Source: Betaproteobacteria bacterium
Lineage (GTDB): Bacteria; Acidobacteriota; Terriglobia; Acidiferrales; UBA7541
Reading direction: 5' to 3'
Length of the DNA: 64,000 nucleotides
Assembly (NCBI GenBank): GCA_903970165.1
Contig: CAJCHZ010000092.1
Location: 1-64,000, forward strand
Below, piece by piece: positions 35,204-44,104 of this stretch (position 1 is its first letter; the number at the start of each line of letters is the position of its first letter). Under the pieces are notes generated by a model. The model worked only from the letters and a program-made list of their open reading frames with translations. It was not told the DNA's origin and made no database searches. Both the position numbers and the translations under genes were made by a program.

Positions 35204-36043
35204 ATGGCCATGGAAACGCAAAATACGGCAGCTCCTGATGCCCTCGATTCCGAGGCGATGATTTCGCTGCGCGACGTCCGCGTGAGTTACGGCGATCGCG
35301 AAATTTTGCACGGCGTCACGTTTGACGTGAAGCGCGGCGAGACGATGGTGATTCTCGGCGGCTCGGGCTCCGGAAAGAGTACGCTGCTGCGCACGCTCGT
35401 TGGGTTGGAAAAGGCGAGCTCGGGCGAAATCTGGATCAAAGGTAAGAACATTGCCGCGATCCCCGATGCGGAAATGGATGAGATTCGCAAAAAGATTGGC
35501 ATGTCGTTTCAAGGCTCGGCGCTCTTTGGCTCGATGACCGTTGGCGAAAATGTTGCCCTGCCGCTGCGCGAGCACACCAAGCTGGAAGATTCGACCATCG
35601 AAATCATGCTGCGGCTCAAACTCGAACAGGTTGGGCTTGCCGGATACGAGTACTACATGCCGTCGCAGCTGAGCGGAGGCATGAAGAAGCGCGCAGCGGT
35701 CGCGCGTGCGTTGGCGATGGACCCGGATATTCTATTTTTCGACGAGCCCTCCGCCGGTCTCGATCCGATTATTGCGGCCGGCATCGACCGTCTGATTCTG
35801 GAGTTGAAGCAGGCGTTTCGCATGACGGTCATCGTGGTCACACACGAACTTGCAAGCGCCTACCTGATTGCCGACCGCATGGTCCTGATTGACAAAGGGA
35901 ACGTCGTGGCGCTGGGCACGACCGCGGAGATGCGCGCCAGCACGCAGCCGCGTGTGCGGCAATTCCTGGATCGCGTGCCCGAGCCCGAGGTGGCCCGCGA
36001 ACTCGATTATTTGCAGATGCTCACGGAAGAGCGCCGTCTATGA
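35204..36043 (+). CDS. mlaF: MlaF-type ABC transporter ATP-binding protein
   Basis: 279 aa from ATG 35204 with AGGGACA upstream (a TTG at 35201 and ATG 35210 are alternatives). Walker A GGSGSGKST (about 51-59), Q-loop MSFQGSALFGSMTV, signature LSGGMKKRAAVARAL, Walker B ILFFDEPSAGLDP and the H-loop VTHEL. FQGSALFGSMTVGENVALPL is typical of MlaF. Powers the MlaE permease. Confidence 0.95.
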   Translation: MAMETQNTAAPDALDSEAMISLRDVRVSYGDREILHGVTFDVKRGETMVILGGSGSGKSTLLRTLVGLEKASSGEIWIKGKNIAAIPDAEMDEIRKKIGMSFQGSALFGSMTVGENVALPLREHTKLEDSTIEIMLRLKLEQVGLAGYEYYMPSQLSGGMKKRAAVARALAMDPDILFFDEPSAGLDPIIAAGIDRLILELKQAFRMTVIVVTHELASAYLIADRMVLIDKGNVVALGTTAEMRASTQPRVRQFLDRVPEPEVARELDYLQMLTEERRL

Positions 36044-36068
36044 ACGCGGGCGGCGGAAAGAGGACGTA

Positions 36069-37037
36069 ATGGCAGGGAAACGCGAATCGGTTTTCGTAGG
36101 GCTGTTTGTGATCCTGGCCGCGGCGGTCCTGATTTTTATGGTCTTCGCCATCACCGGGGCTTTCGGGCGCTCGGACAAGACATACCACGCCTATTTCCCG
36201 TTTGCCGGCGGAATCGAGCCGGGGGCGACCGTCCGCTACGCCGGAGGGCCGAAAGCGGGGCGCGTGGACAAGGTGTCGATCGACCCGCAGAATCCAGGGC
36301 GCATTGACATTGTCTTTAGCGTGCAAACGGATCTGCCGGTGAAGACCGACAGTCACGTGAAAATCATGAGCTTGAGCCCTCTCGGAGATAATCACCTCGA
36401 GGTCCTCCCCGGCACTGGCCAAACGGGGCCGGCACAGCCGGGCGCGCTGCTCCAATCGGATCCTTATGTGGATTTCAACGCGCTAACAGCGCAGATCAAC
36501 GAGCTCTCGCCGAAGGTACAGAAGCTTGTCGGGTCCTTGAATGACCGCGTCGATGAGCTGAAGGTGACGCTGGACCGCATCGACAACTTCCTGAGCCCGG
36601 AGAATGAGCAAAATCTTTCCGCCACTCTCAAGCAGACTCGCGGGTTGCTGGATGACAACCGCGAGCAGATCAAATCCACGGTTGCCAAGTTGAACTCGGC
36701 GAGCGGGAAGATTGAGCCGCTTATTCAGGACCTGCACAAAACTTCGCTGGAAGCCAACAAAGCGCTGGATCACATCGACTCTTTGTTGGACGATAACGAA
36801 GACAACATAAAAGTCTCGCTGGCCGAGCTTCGCAAATCTCTGACGAAGTTGACGGACATCACCACCCAGGTGGACCAGACGCTCGACGTAAACACGGAAA
36901 ACATCGACGAGCTTCTGGACAATTTCCGGCGCGTGTCGCAGAACCTGAAAGAGTTTACGGACACCATCAAGAAGCGGCCTTACACGCTTATTCGCGCAAG
37001 CAATCCGAAGGAACACGTTCCTGGTAATAACAAATGA
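36069..37037 (+). CDS. mlaD: MlaD-type MCE-domain protein
   Basis: 322 aa from ATG 36069 (GAGGAC upstream); open frame further upstream only shadows mlaF. One N-terminal transmembrane helix (VFVGLFVILAAAVLIFMVFAITG, 8-30), then an MCE domain (YFPFAGGIEPGATVRYAGGPKAGRVDKVSI to LEVLPG), and a long C-terminal region (about 150-300) with heptad-like Asp/Leu spacing (NELSPKVQKLVGSLNDRVDEL, LDHIDSLLDDNEDNI) that should form a coiled coil or needle. It is the periplasmic lipid-binding subunit. Its stop overlaps the next start by ATGA. Confidence 0.94.
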   Translation: MAGKRESVFVGLFVILAAAVLIFMVFAITGAFGRSDKTYHAYFPFAGGIEPGATVRYAGGPKAGRVDKVSIDPQNPGRIDIVFSVQTDLPVKTDSHVKIMSLSPLGDNHLEVLPGTGQTGPAQPGALLQSDPYVDFNALTAQINELSPKVQKLVGSLNDRVDELKVTLDRIDNFLSPENEQNLSATLKQTRGLLDDNREQIKSTVAKLNSASGKIEPLIQDLHKTSLEANKALDHIDSLLDDNEDNIKVSLAELRKSLTKLTDITTQVDQTLDVNTENIDELLDNFRRVSQNLKEFTDTIKKRPYTLIRASNPKEHVPGNNK

Positions 37038-37741
37038 AGCAGGAGAATCACGAACTCATGATTAGACCAACTGAACTGCATCGCGGCCACGAACGTCCGG
37101 GTGTTTCGCGGACGCCGCAAAGAGCTTTCTGCGTCCTCTTGCTGGCTGTATGTTTCTCGGCGGGATGCGGCGCCTCTCACCCCATTAGCTATTACCAGCT
37201 TACGGTTCCGGGCGACAGAGTGCCCAATGCGCCGAGCGCCAATCCCATTCCCATTACGCTGCTCATTGGCCGATTGACCGCTCCCGCGCTCTATCGCGAG
37301 GACCAGATCGTCTACGGCACGCGCGGGGAAAGCATGGGCATCTACGAATATCACCGCTGGTCCGAGCCGCCCACAGAGATGATTGGTGAAATTATGCTGC
37401 GGCAGTTCCGGGCCTCCGGCCGCTACAAAGGCGTCTATACGTTACGCAGTGATATTCGCGGAGATTATCTGTTGCACGGGCGTCTCTATGACTTCAAGGA
37501 AGTCGAAGCCGGATCGCTCATTGGCCGCGTCACCATGGAAGTAGAACTGCGCAATATCAAGGCCAACACGACGGTGTGGACGCACTTCTTTACGCACGAC
37601 GAAATGGCCACCGAGAAGAGTACCGCAGGCGTGGTGGCAGCTCTGGACAAAAGCGTTCAGTTGGGAGTGGCGGAATTCAGCGCCGGCGTGGATCAATATT
37701 TTGCGGAGCATCCGCCGACGCCAGAGAAAACCGAGCCATAG
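37034..37741 (+). CDS. ABC-type transport auxiliary lipoprotein (PqiC/ABC_trans_aux-like)
   Basis: 235 aa. Lipobox-like CVLLLAVCFSAGC near residue 45, then SYYQLTVPG as in PF03886-type proteins, LIGRLTAPALYREDQIVYGTRGESMGIYEYHRWSEPPTEMI and a beta-rich body. These lipoproteins sit at the inner face of the outer membrane and complete MCE transport systems. The ATGA overlap with mlaD confirms one operon. The first 20 residues before the signal peptide are unusually long; an internal ATG (37061) may be the real start. Confidence 0.88.
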   Translation: MKQENHELMIRPTELHRGHERPGVSRTPQRAFCVLLLAVCFSAGCGASHPISYYQLTVPGDRVPNAPSANPIPITLLIGRLTAPALYREDQIVYGTRGESMGIYEYHRWSEPPTEMIGEIMLRQFRASGRYKGVYTLRSDIRGDYLLHGRLYDFKEVEAGSLIGRVTMEVELRNIKANTTVWTHFFTHDEMATEKSTAGVVAALDKSVQLGVAEFSAGVDQYFAEHPPTPEKTEP

Positions 37742-37779
37742 CCTTGTAAGAGAGAGAAAATCTCCGCGAAAATTTTGTC

Positions 37780-38589
37780 TTACGTTGTGCGACGCAGCGT
37801 CAGAAGAGTGACGTCGTCGTCGAGTTCTGGCTGGCCGCTATGGCGCTGCACACCATCCAGCAGTGCCGCTGAAAAATCCGGAAGACGGACGGAACCTGGA
37901 AACTTCTCCAGAGTCGACTCAGCCAGCCGCAAAAATCCCCGCGGCGTAAGCTGATCGCCGCCTGGAGACCGCACCTCCGTCGCACCATCGGAAAACGCCA
38001 GAATCATGTCCCCTGGCAAGAGCCGGATGCTCTGTTCGCTGTACGCCTCCCCGGTTACAAAACCGAGCGGGAGATTCTCCATGCCTTCGCCAATCTCAAT
38101 AAATCTGTTTTCCCTTGACCGCCACAGAAGCATCCGCGGGTGGGCGGCGTAGGCGAAATTAAACTCGCCGTTTGTGCCGTCAAATGTGCCAGTCACGACG
38201 GTTGTCAATCGCAGCGGGCCGTCGGAATGTTCCGTGTTGAGAGTGAACTCATCGTTCAGGGCCACCAGCAGACCCGCGGTATCGCGCACGTCCTGATGCT
38301 TGTGCAGGACGTGATGGACGTGGCGCGCGACCCCGCTGGCCACATAGCCGTGCCCCACGCAATCGGCCAGGACCACCCGAGCAATGTTGTCACTGCACGA
38401 AAACACAGCGGAAAGGTCGCCCCCGTGATCTGCTCCCGAAGGCACAGAAATGACGTCCGCTTCCAGGCCGGCCAACTCCAGGGAGCGGTGGGCGCGCTCG
38501 TTGCCAGCCCAGAGCTCCATACAGCCGAAGGGGCGCTGCGCCGAGGTCGTACAAACAAAAGCATTTGGTTCTGGCTTCGTGAATTTCAT
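37780..38589 (-). CDS. SpoIIE-like PP2C serine phosphatase (RsbU-type)
   Basis: 269 aa; ATG 38589 or an internal ATG 38523 (MELWAGNERAHRSLEL, the usual beginning of the acidobacterial group). PP2C metal-binding residues in SVPSGADHGGDLSAVFSC, VVLADCVGHGYVASGVARHVH, and AFSDGATEVRSPGGDQLTPRGF. No sensor domain is attached. Such phosphatases remove phosphate from STAS antagonists; it converges on the kinase-STAS-Mla operon, 38 bp from its end. Upstream lies a dispersed hairpin repeat (38686-38793) pointing toward this gene. Confidence 0.9.
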   Translation of the reverse strand: MKFTKPEPNAFVCTTSAQRPFGCMELWAGNERAHRSLELAGLEADVISVPSGADHGGDLSAVFSCSDNIARVVLADCVGHGYVASGVARHVHHVLHKHQDVRDTAGLLVALNDEFTLNTEHSDGPLRLTTVVTGTFDGTNGEFNFAYAAHPRMLLWRSRENRFIEIGEGMENLPLGFVTGEAYSEQSIRLLPGDMILAFSDGATEVRSPGGDQLTPRGFLRLAESTLEKFPGSVRLPDFSAALLDGVQRHSGQPELDDDVTLLTLRRTT

Positions 38590-38685
38590 CGCTGTATTTG
38601 ATGCATGGAGCGCCCGGAAGAATTATACGACAGAGGAAGTGCCAAGTGGGCTGGTGGCGAGTGGCAGGAGTGCACCTCCCAATCA

Positions 38686-38793
38686 CCCCTCCCCTTATTT
38701 TTGTAAGTGTTGCTGATAGAGGACTTAGTTAGCTGGCCTCTAAGTGGTTTAGAATCAACACTTGCGGGCGTGCTGTAAGTGTTGATTCTAAAA
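38686..38793 (-). repeat. Dispersed hairpin repeat, copy 2
   Basis: Read on the minus strand: TTTTAGAATCAACACTT, a 13 nt loop, AAGTGTTGATTCTAAA (perfect 16 bp stem, 38748-38763 with 38777-38792), then GCAACACTTACAAAAA and GGGGAGGGG, the same order as copy 1 at 6840-6945. It ends 97 bases before the phosphatase ATG and is likewise followed by CACTCGCCAC. Confidence 0.8.
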
Positions 38794-38860
38794 GAGATAG
38801 GAGTCTGCTGCTTGCCCTCGATCGATGCACTCAACCGTTTCCACTCGTTCTTATCTCGCG

Positions 38861-39127
38861 CTACGGATGATCGTTCGTTGCTTGCGGAGATAGCGCAGCA
38901 TCCTGCTGGTGAGAATCAAAAAGATAGAAACCGTAGGTAGCCAAAACGGCCATCGAGAACAAGTAATGCGTAAAAACTTGGGGCATGAACCAAGCCGCGC
39001 CCGAAAAAACTAGAGTGCAGCCCGCCGCCGCAATCAGAGCGCCCAAGGCAATTGACATCAGCCACGAAGATTTGCCTGCTGCCGGGGAACTCTTCTCGAA
39101 CCATGCCACTGCTTTGTGCCGGTACAT
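38861..39127 (-). CDS. Small two-helix membrane protein, unknown function
   Basis: 88 aa, ATG 39127 with AAGGTGAG. Two hydrophobic helices (about 22-47, SWLMSIALGALIAAAGCTLVFSGAAWF, and 52-69, HYLFSMAVLATYGFYLF) with short soluble ends. No family recognised. It is divergent from the two-component system (203 bp between starts) and could be part of the same envelope response. Confidence 0.65.
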   Translation of the reverse strand: MYRHKAVAWFEKSSPAAGKSSWLMSIALGALIAAAGCTLVFSGAAWFMPQVFTHYLFSMAVLATYGFYLFDSHQQDAALSPQATNDHP

Positions 39128-39330
39128 TTCTCACCTTCGAGAATGCTCAACAAGAGTACTGATATTTACCGCCAAATGTATCGCAAAAGAAAATAGCCAG
39201 CGGGCAACCGCTGGCCTGGAAAATTCTAGTCCCACCTGCCGTTGCCTTAATCGTGGCAGGGTCCAATACGCGAGGTTCCCGGCTCATTTGCTCTTGCTAG
39301 ACTGGCTAGAGAGGAATTTCGTCCCCGCGC

Positions 39331-41001
39331 ATGAGTCCCCATGAAACGGATCGCCGCCATCTGGAGCGGCAAATCGTGTTTGCCCGTCCGATCGTCGTTC
39401 TGCTTTCCATCCTTGCGCTGCTTCAGCAGCCGCATCCCGAGGAAGCCAAACGGACCATCTCGTTCCTCGTCGCTTATCTGCTGCTTGCGCTTGCGGTCAT
39501 TCCTCTGGAGCGTTCCCTACGTAAGCGTGCCTGGCATCTGCCGATCGCCTGCGACCTGCTGGCGCTGGGCGTATTCATGTACATTACGCCGCTGTCTGTC
39601 CCGGTGTGGTTTCCTTATCTCTTTGTCTGCTGGGTAGCAGGCATGCGCTGGGGGCTGCGCGCTGCTGTACCGCTTGCCGGGGCCTTGGCGCTTATCCTGG
39701 TACTGCTCACCGCCGTCAGAGGCGAAATTGGGTGGATGCGTGTTGTTGCGTGGATGGGCCTTCTCGGCGGCACATTTGGCGGAGGCGCTTCGCTGGCCTT
39801 CCTGGCCGACCGCAGCCGCCACTTTGCTTCGCAGAACGACTTTTTCTCTCACATCACCGCGACACTGCAGGTGGACCAGGGCCTGGCCGAGTCGCTGCGC
39901 CTGATGCTCGAGGAACTCGCTCGCGCGTTCGACGCGGAAGTGGCCCTGCTGGCTTACCGCGACAGCGATCTGGAACGCATCTTCATCTGGCGCCTCAAAG
40001 CAGGTGAAAGCGAGCGGCTCATCCCGGAAAGCTATCCGCTGGCGCGGGCCGACGGCTTCCTTCTGGATGATATGGAAGCAACAATTTGCTGGAACAGCCT
40101 CGAAGGCCCGGGAAATGGCTTTGGATGGGACCGGCGGGACGGCCGAGCGCTGAAAACTCTGCCACGTCTGCCCGGACCCACGCAGAACGAGCTAAATCTC
40201 CGCTCGATGCTTTCGGTAGCCTTTGATCAGTCCGGCCAGGCGGCGGGCCGCATCTTTCTCCTCAACGGGAGAAAGCCTTTCGAGCGCCCGGACCTGGCGT
40301 GGCTCGAGCGTATCGCCCGCCACATCGGGCCTTCCCTCGAAAATGTTTTTCTACTGCGGCACGTACGTGCGCGGGCCATTGAAGGCGAGCGCAGCCGCAT
40401 CTCACGCGACCTGCACGACGGCATTCTGCAATCACTTCTTAGCATTGAAATCCAGCTCGACGTGCTTCGCCGCAAGGTCGGGTCTCATCCGGAGCAGGCC
40501 GAAGCCAGCCTCGGCAACCTCCAAGCCACGGTAAAAAACGAGGGCGCGGAGCTGCGGCGTTTGGTCACGGACCTGCGTCCGTTGCGTGTGCAGAGCGCGG
40601 ATTTGGTTGATTTAATGCATGGTTTCGCGGAGCGTTATCGCAACGAATCGGCGCTCGCGCTGGATGTCATCATCGAATCGGCCGATTTGCATGCTCCGGA
40701 CCGCGTCTGCCGCGAGATTTTCCAGATTTACCGTGAAGCACTCAACAACATAAAAAAGCATGCTAAGGCTTCCCATGTCGTGGTAAAACTGACGCAGGAC
40801 GACAGTCGCATTGTTCTCGTGGTTGACGATAACGGCGAGGGCTTTAGTTTTGCCGGCAGGTTCACTGGGGACGAGCTCGACCGCCTGCGATTGGGTCCGA
40901 TTTCCATCAAGGAGCGAACGCGTACTGTGGGGGGATTTTTGACCGTTGAGTCGAACCCTGGCCATGGAGCGCGACTAACTATCGAAGTCCCGCTCGGTTG
41001 A
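39331..41001 (+). CDS. Membrane sensor histidine kinase (NarX/DesK class, HisKA_3)
   Basis: 556 aa. About five transmembrane helices (20-160), a GAF-like sensor domain (about 170-340), then the dimerisation/phospho-acceptor helix GERSRISRDLHDGILQSLL with His about 360, and the ATPase N box YREALNNIKKHAKAS (about 466-480), G box VDDNGEGFSF. The class phosphorylates NarL-type regulators. The response regulator starts 1 base after the stop, so the two are coupled. Confidence 0.92.
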   Translation: MSPHETDRRHLERQIVFARPIVVLLSILALLQQPHPEEAKRTISFLVAYLLLALAVIPLERSLRKRAWHLPIACDLLALGVFMYITPLSVPVWFPYLFVCWVAGMRWGLRAAVPLAGALALILVLLTAVRGEIGWMRVVAWMGLLGGTFGGGASLAFLADRSRHFASQNDFFSHITATLQVDQGLAESLRLMLEELARAFDAEVALLAYRDSDLERIFIWRLKAGESERLIPESYPLARADGFLLDDMEATICWNSLEGPGNGFGWDRRDGRALKTLPRLPGPTQNELNLRSMLSVAFDQSGQAAGRIFLLNGRKPFERPDLAWLERIARHIGPSLENVFLLRHVRARAIEGERSRISRDLHDGILQSLLSIEIQLDVLRRKVGSHPEQAEASLGNLQATVKNEGAELRRLVTDLRPLRVQSADLVDLMHGFAERYRNESALALDVIIESADLHAPDRVCREIFQIYREALNNIKKHAKASHVVVKLTQDDSRIVLVVDDNGEGFSFAGRFTGDELDRLRLGPISIKERTRTVGGFLTVESNPGHGARLTIEVPLG

Positions 41002-41002
41002 C

Positions 41003-41668
41003 ATGGCCAAAACTAAACAGCAAATACGAGTCCTCCTGGCGGACGACCACGCGATCTTTCGCGATGGCCTCCGCAAACTCCTCGATTCCGATGAGGACAT
41101 CACAATTGTCGGCGAGGCGCAGAATGGCGCGGAGTGCATCAAGCTGCTCGCCAAGCTGAAGCCGGAAATTTTATTGCTCGACCTGCGCATGCCCGACAAG
41201 GATGGGCTGGCGGTGCTCGAGGAAGTGAATTTCGATACCCTGCCGACGCGCGTGATTGTTTTGACGGCGGCTGAGGATGATCGCGACGTGGTGCGGGCGA
41301 TGCGGCTGGGTGCGCGGGGCGTTGTGTTGAAGCAATCCGCAACGGATCTTTTGGTGAAGAGCATTCACCGCGTTCATGCCGGCGAGATTTGGCTGGATAA
41401 CCGCATGACCGCGGAAGTGATGAAAGCGTTCTCGAAGTCTTCGGAATCGGGCCCACGCCGGGAAAAGCCGCTGCTCAGCGACCGTGAAAAAGAAATTGTG
41501 CAGCTCGTGGCGCAGGGATTCCGCAACAAGGAAATCGGGGAAAAGCTTTTTATCAGTGAACAGACCGTAAAAAATCACCTTCACAACATTTTCGATAAGC
41601 TCGGCGTCTCGGACCGCCTTGAGCTGGCGCTCTACGCCATCCACCACCGCCTGATTGACCAAACATAA
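41003..41668 (+). CDS. NarL/FixJ-family response regulator
   Basis: 221 aa. Receiver domain with acidic pair LADDHAIFRDGL, phospho-acceptor Asp in LLLDLRMPDKDG (about residue 60), Thr in VIVLTAAEDD and Lys in GVVLKQSA; then a LuxR-type HTH (LSDREKEIVQLVAQGFRNKEIGEKLFISEQTVKNHLHNIFDKLGV, about 155-205). DNA-binding partner of the kinase just upstream. The target genes are not evident. Confidence 0.94.
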   Translation: MAKTKQQIRVLLADDHAIFRDGLRKLLDSDEDITIVGEAQNGAECIKLLAKLKPEILLLDLRMPDKDGLAVLEEVNFDTLPTRVIVLTAAEDDRDVVRAMRLGARGVVLKQSATDLLVKSIHRVHAGEIWLDNRMTAEVMKAFSKSSESGPRREKPLLSDREKEIVQLVAQGFRNKEIGEKLFISEQTVKNHLHNIFDKLGVSDRLELALYAIHHRLIDQT

Positions 41669-41784
41669 TTGAACCAAACGTAACCGGCCCTAACGTAATT
41701 GAATTGATCAAGCCTGACGAATCGAGGGTGCGATGTATTGTGTCCTCAGAGGTTTCTTCAGGGATTATTCCGCTACGAAGTTCT

Positions 41785-42669
41785 CTACGAAGTGCTCGCC
41801 GATTTGCCCATCTTGGAAGAAGCGAGACGCTGGCGCGCGTAGCCACACCACGGGCTTGCGGGATCGAGCTTAATGTAGGCTTCCCAGTGCCGCCGCGCTT
41901 CGTTGTGGGCGGCCAGCTTTTCGCAAACAAAAGCCAGGTTGTAATGGGCGTCCGGATAGCCTGGAGCGAGGCGCACGGCGTTGCGCAAATGCAGTCGCGC
42001 TGCTTCGAGTCTTCCTACTTCTTCCAGAACACTTCCCAGGTTGAAATGTGCCAGGGCGTTTTCCGGATCCACGCGCAGGGCACGTCCAAAGTATTCGGCG
42101 GCTTTTTTCAGGTTGCCTTCTTCGTAGCAAAGCGTTCCGCAATTGAGCAATGCATCGAGTTTTTGCGGATCGATGAAGAGGGCGCGATCGTATGCTTCGA
42201 TAGCTTCGGCGCGCGTTTGGCCGCCGGCATCATACTCGAGCGCGGTGGCGAGCCATTCGTCGGCATCCGGGCCACGCTTGGCGATGACGCTTACACGCTC
42301 GCGGAGTTCGCTCGTTTCAAAATTCAAGGCAAACTGGCCAGAAAGCGGTTCCAGGCGGGCTCCATCATGCTCGATGAGGATATCTTTTCCGTCGGAGAGG
42401 ATGCGGAGTTCGGCTAACGGGGTCTCTAAGTGAGAAAGCTTTTCGCGGAGTGCGGCCAAGGCATGCCGCAAGCGGCCCGCGGGAACTCCTTCTTCCACCA
42501 ACTGCTTTACGGTGCGCAGGCCAATCAGGTCGCGGAAATCGTAGTATCGTTTTCCCAGATCTTTTTGGGGAGAGACGAGGCGCAAGCGGTCCCAATAATC
42601 CAACTGCTTCCCGGTCAGACCCACAATCCGCTGCACGTCTTCCGGGCTGAATCGGTCCATTGCACCCAT
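41785..42669 (-). CDS. MerR-type HTH fused to TPR repeats
   Basis: 294 aa; ATG 42669 or 42660. Residues 5-75 form a MerR winged helix (FSPEDVQRIVGLTGKQLDYWDRLRLVSP, KRYYDFRDLIGLRTVKQLVEEGVP). Residues about 165-285 hold three to four TPR units (EAIEAYDRALFIDPQKLDALLNCGTLCYEEGN, KKAAEYFGRALRVDPENALAHFNLG, and so on). There is no typical MerR effector domain; the TPRs probably bind a protein partner. The start is 6 bp after the ku stop, so it is translated from the ku message. Confidence 0.85.
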   Translation of the reverse strand: MGAMDRFSPEDVQRIVGLTGKQLDYWDRLRLVSPQKDLGKRYYDFRDLIGLRTVKQLVEEGVPAGRLRHALAALREKLSHLETPLAELRILSDGKDILIEHDGARLEPLSGQFALNFETSELRERVSVIAKRGPDADEWLATALEYDAGGQTRAEAIEAYDRALFIDPQKLDALLNCGTLCYEEGNLKKAAEYFGRALRVDPENALAHFNLGSVLEEVGRLEAARLHLRNAVRLAPGYPDAHYNLAFVCEKLAAHNEARRHWEAYIKLDPASPWCGYARQRLASSKMGKSASTS

Positions 42670-42675
42670 TACGGA

Positions 42676-43587
42676 TTAACCTGCAACTTTTTTGCGTTCC
42701 CTCTTCTGAGCGGCTGGAACTGGCTCGACGGCGCGAGTTGGTGGCTTCTTGCCGGCAGGGGCCGGTATCGCCACTGGACCTGCGGCCGGAGTTTTTGCCG
42801 CAGCAGTTTGTGTTTGCGCGGGCGCCTGCTTTTCCGCGAGGCTCTTCTTGAGAGCTTCCATCAAATCGATTACTGGAGCCATGCGCGGCTGGGCCACTTC
42901 GGTGACTTCCTGGCCCTTCAGCTTGGCGGCGATCATGGTCCGCACGTTATCCGAATATTCGTCGTGATATTTCTGCGGCTCGAAAGGAACGGCGAGGCTC
43001 TCAATGAGCTGTTGCGCAAGCTTCTTTTCCTGATCTTTCAGCTCGATTTTGTCCGTTGGAACGGCTTCGGCGGCGCGAATTTCATTGGAATAGAACATCG
43101 TGTGCAGCGTCATGCCCCTGCTGCCGGGGCGGATGATGACAATGTGTTCGCGCTGGTGCATGGTGAGCTTGGCGATGGCGCCATAGCCGGACTCTTTCAT
43201 GGCGTTCATCAGGAGTTTATAGGCTTTCACGCCGGCGTCTTCTGGCGTGAGGTAGTAGGACGCGTCAAAGTACAGCGGATCCATCTCATCCAGCTTCACA
43301 AATTCCAAAATCTCCATCACGTGCGCCGAAGGTGGCTCGATCTTGTCGAGTTCTCCTTCGTTGAAGAGGACGTATTGATCTTTTTCGTACTCGTAGCCCT
43401 TCACGATTTCTGAGCGTTCCACGTTGCGATTGCAGACGGGGCAAAACAGCGGCTGCTTGAGCCGGGAATTGCACACTTTATGGAGCTGATTGAAACTGAC
43501 TCGTTCGCCGCGTGCGGCGGTCGTCATCCGCACGGGAATCGAAATCAAACCGAAAGTGAGGTGGCCTTTCCAGACATTCGTGGCCAT
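42676..43587 (-). CDS. ku: Non-homologous end-joining protein Ku
   Basis: 303 aa, ATG 43587 with AAGGAG. Bacterial Ku core: WKGHLTFGLISIPVRM, FNQLHKVCNSRLKQPLFCPVCNR, YEYEKDQYVLFNEGELDKIEPPS, LDPLYFD-like MDPLYFDASYYLTPED, and MTLHTMFYSNEIR. A C-terminal Pro/Ala/Lys-rich tail (about 250-303) is the kind that recruits LigD and binds DNA. Homodimer ring that loads on broken ends. The cognate ligase is divergent, on the far side of a toxin-antitoxin pair. Confidence 0.95.
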   Translation of the reverse strand: MATNVWKGHLTFGLISIPVRMTTAARGERVSFNQLHKVCNSRLKQPLFCPVCNRNVERSEIVKGYEYEKDQYVLFNEGELDKIEPPSAHVMEILEFVKLDEMDPLYFDASYYLTPEDAGVKAYKLLMNAMKESGYGAIAKLTMHQREHIVIIRPGSRGMTLHTMFYSNEIRAAEAVPTDKIELKDQEKKLAQQLIESLAVPFEPQKYHDEYSDNVRTMIAAKLKGQEVTEVAQPRMAPVIDLMEALKKSLAEKQAPAQTQTAAAKTPAAGPVAIPAPAGKKPPTRAVEPVPAAQKRERKKVAG

Positions 43588-43724
43588 TATAAAAACTCCT
43601 TCTGCCGTAGCTCGAAATCGACCAGGAGACTACAAGATTAGCCGCCTGCGAGCGCGCGATGCAAGATGAATTCGCGAATTTTGCTCATTATTGCAATTCA
43701 GCTGCCGGGCAGTGTCAACCATTG

Positions 43725-43751
43725 TTTACATGTCGTGGTAAAATATATACT
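43725..43751 (+). promoter_or_regulatory. Likely promoter of the HigBA-ligD operon
   Basis: TTTACA (43725-43730) and TATACT (43746-43751), 15 bp apart (a 16-17 bp spacing is possible with shifted boxes), in an AT-rich stretch 12 bases before the toxin ATG. A GTTTAC...GGTAAA half-palindrome around 43724-43742 could be an operator. The same 176 bp gap must hold the ku promoter on the other strand. Confidence 0.4.
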
Positions 43752-43763
43752 ACTATTGAGCAA

Positions 43764-44102
43764 ATGATGGAGATCCGCGAATACCTGGATCGCCGCGGAG
43801 AGAGCCCTTTTCGTGATTGGCGCAGCAGGCTGAACACGGAGGCGCGGCGCAAGGTGACGACAGCGCTCTATCGCGTGGGCCTTGGGAATCTCTCAAACGT
43901 CAAGGATGTTCGAGCAGGTGTATTTGAATGCAGAATCAATTTCGGCCCGGGGTACCGCGTTTATTTCGGAAAAGATGGCGAAGAGATTGTCATCCTGCTC
44001 GGAGGTGGAACGAAGCTACGCCATCAAAATGACATTCATCTCGCCGCCGAACGGTGGCAGGACTACAAGCTGAGGAAGGCCAACCAGAAACAAGGGGAGT
44101 GA
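43764..44102 (+). CDS. HigB/RelE-superfamily toxin (Gp49-like)
   Basis: 112 aa from ATG 43764 (or 43767). MMEIREYLDRRGESPFRDW, ARRKVTTALYRVGLGN, VRAGVFECRINFGPGYRVYF and EEIVILLGGGTKLRHQNDI are hallmarks of PF05973-type toxins (ParE/RelE fold), many of which are ribosome-dependent mRNA interferases. Unusually for type II systems but typical of HigBA, the toxin comes first. The antitoxin starts 2 bases after the stop. Confidence 0.9.
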   Translation: MMEIREYLDRRGESPFRDWRSRLNTEARRKVTTALYRVGLGNLSNVKDVRAGVFECRINFGPGYRVYFGKDGEEIVILLGGGTKLRHQNDIHLAAERWQDYKLRKANQKQGE

Positions 44103-44104
44103 GC

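Noticed and set aside
34400-35575. 391-codon open frame on the minus strand opposite mlaE/mlaF
   Set aside because: Antisense shadow of two unmistakable ABC transporter genes.
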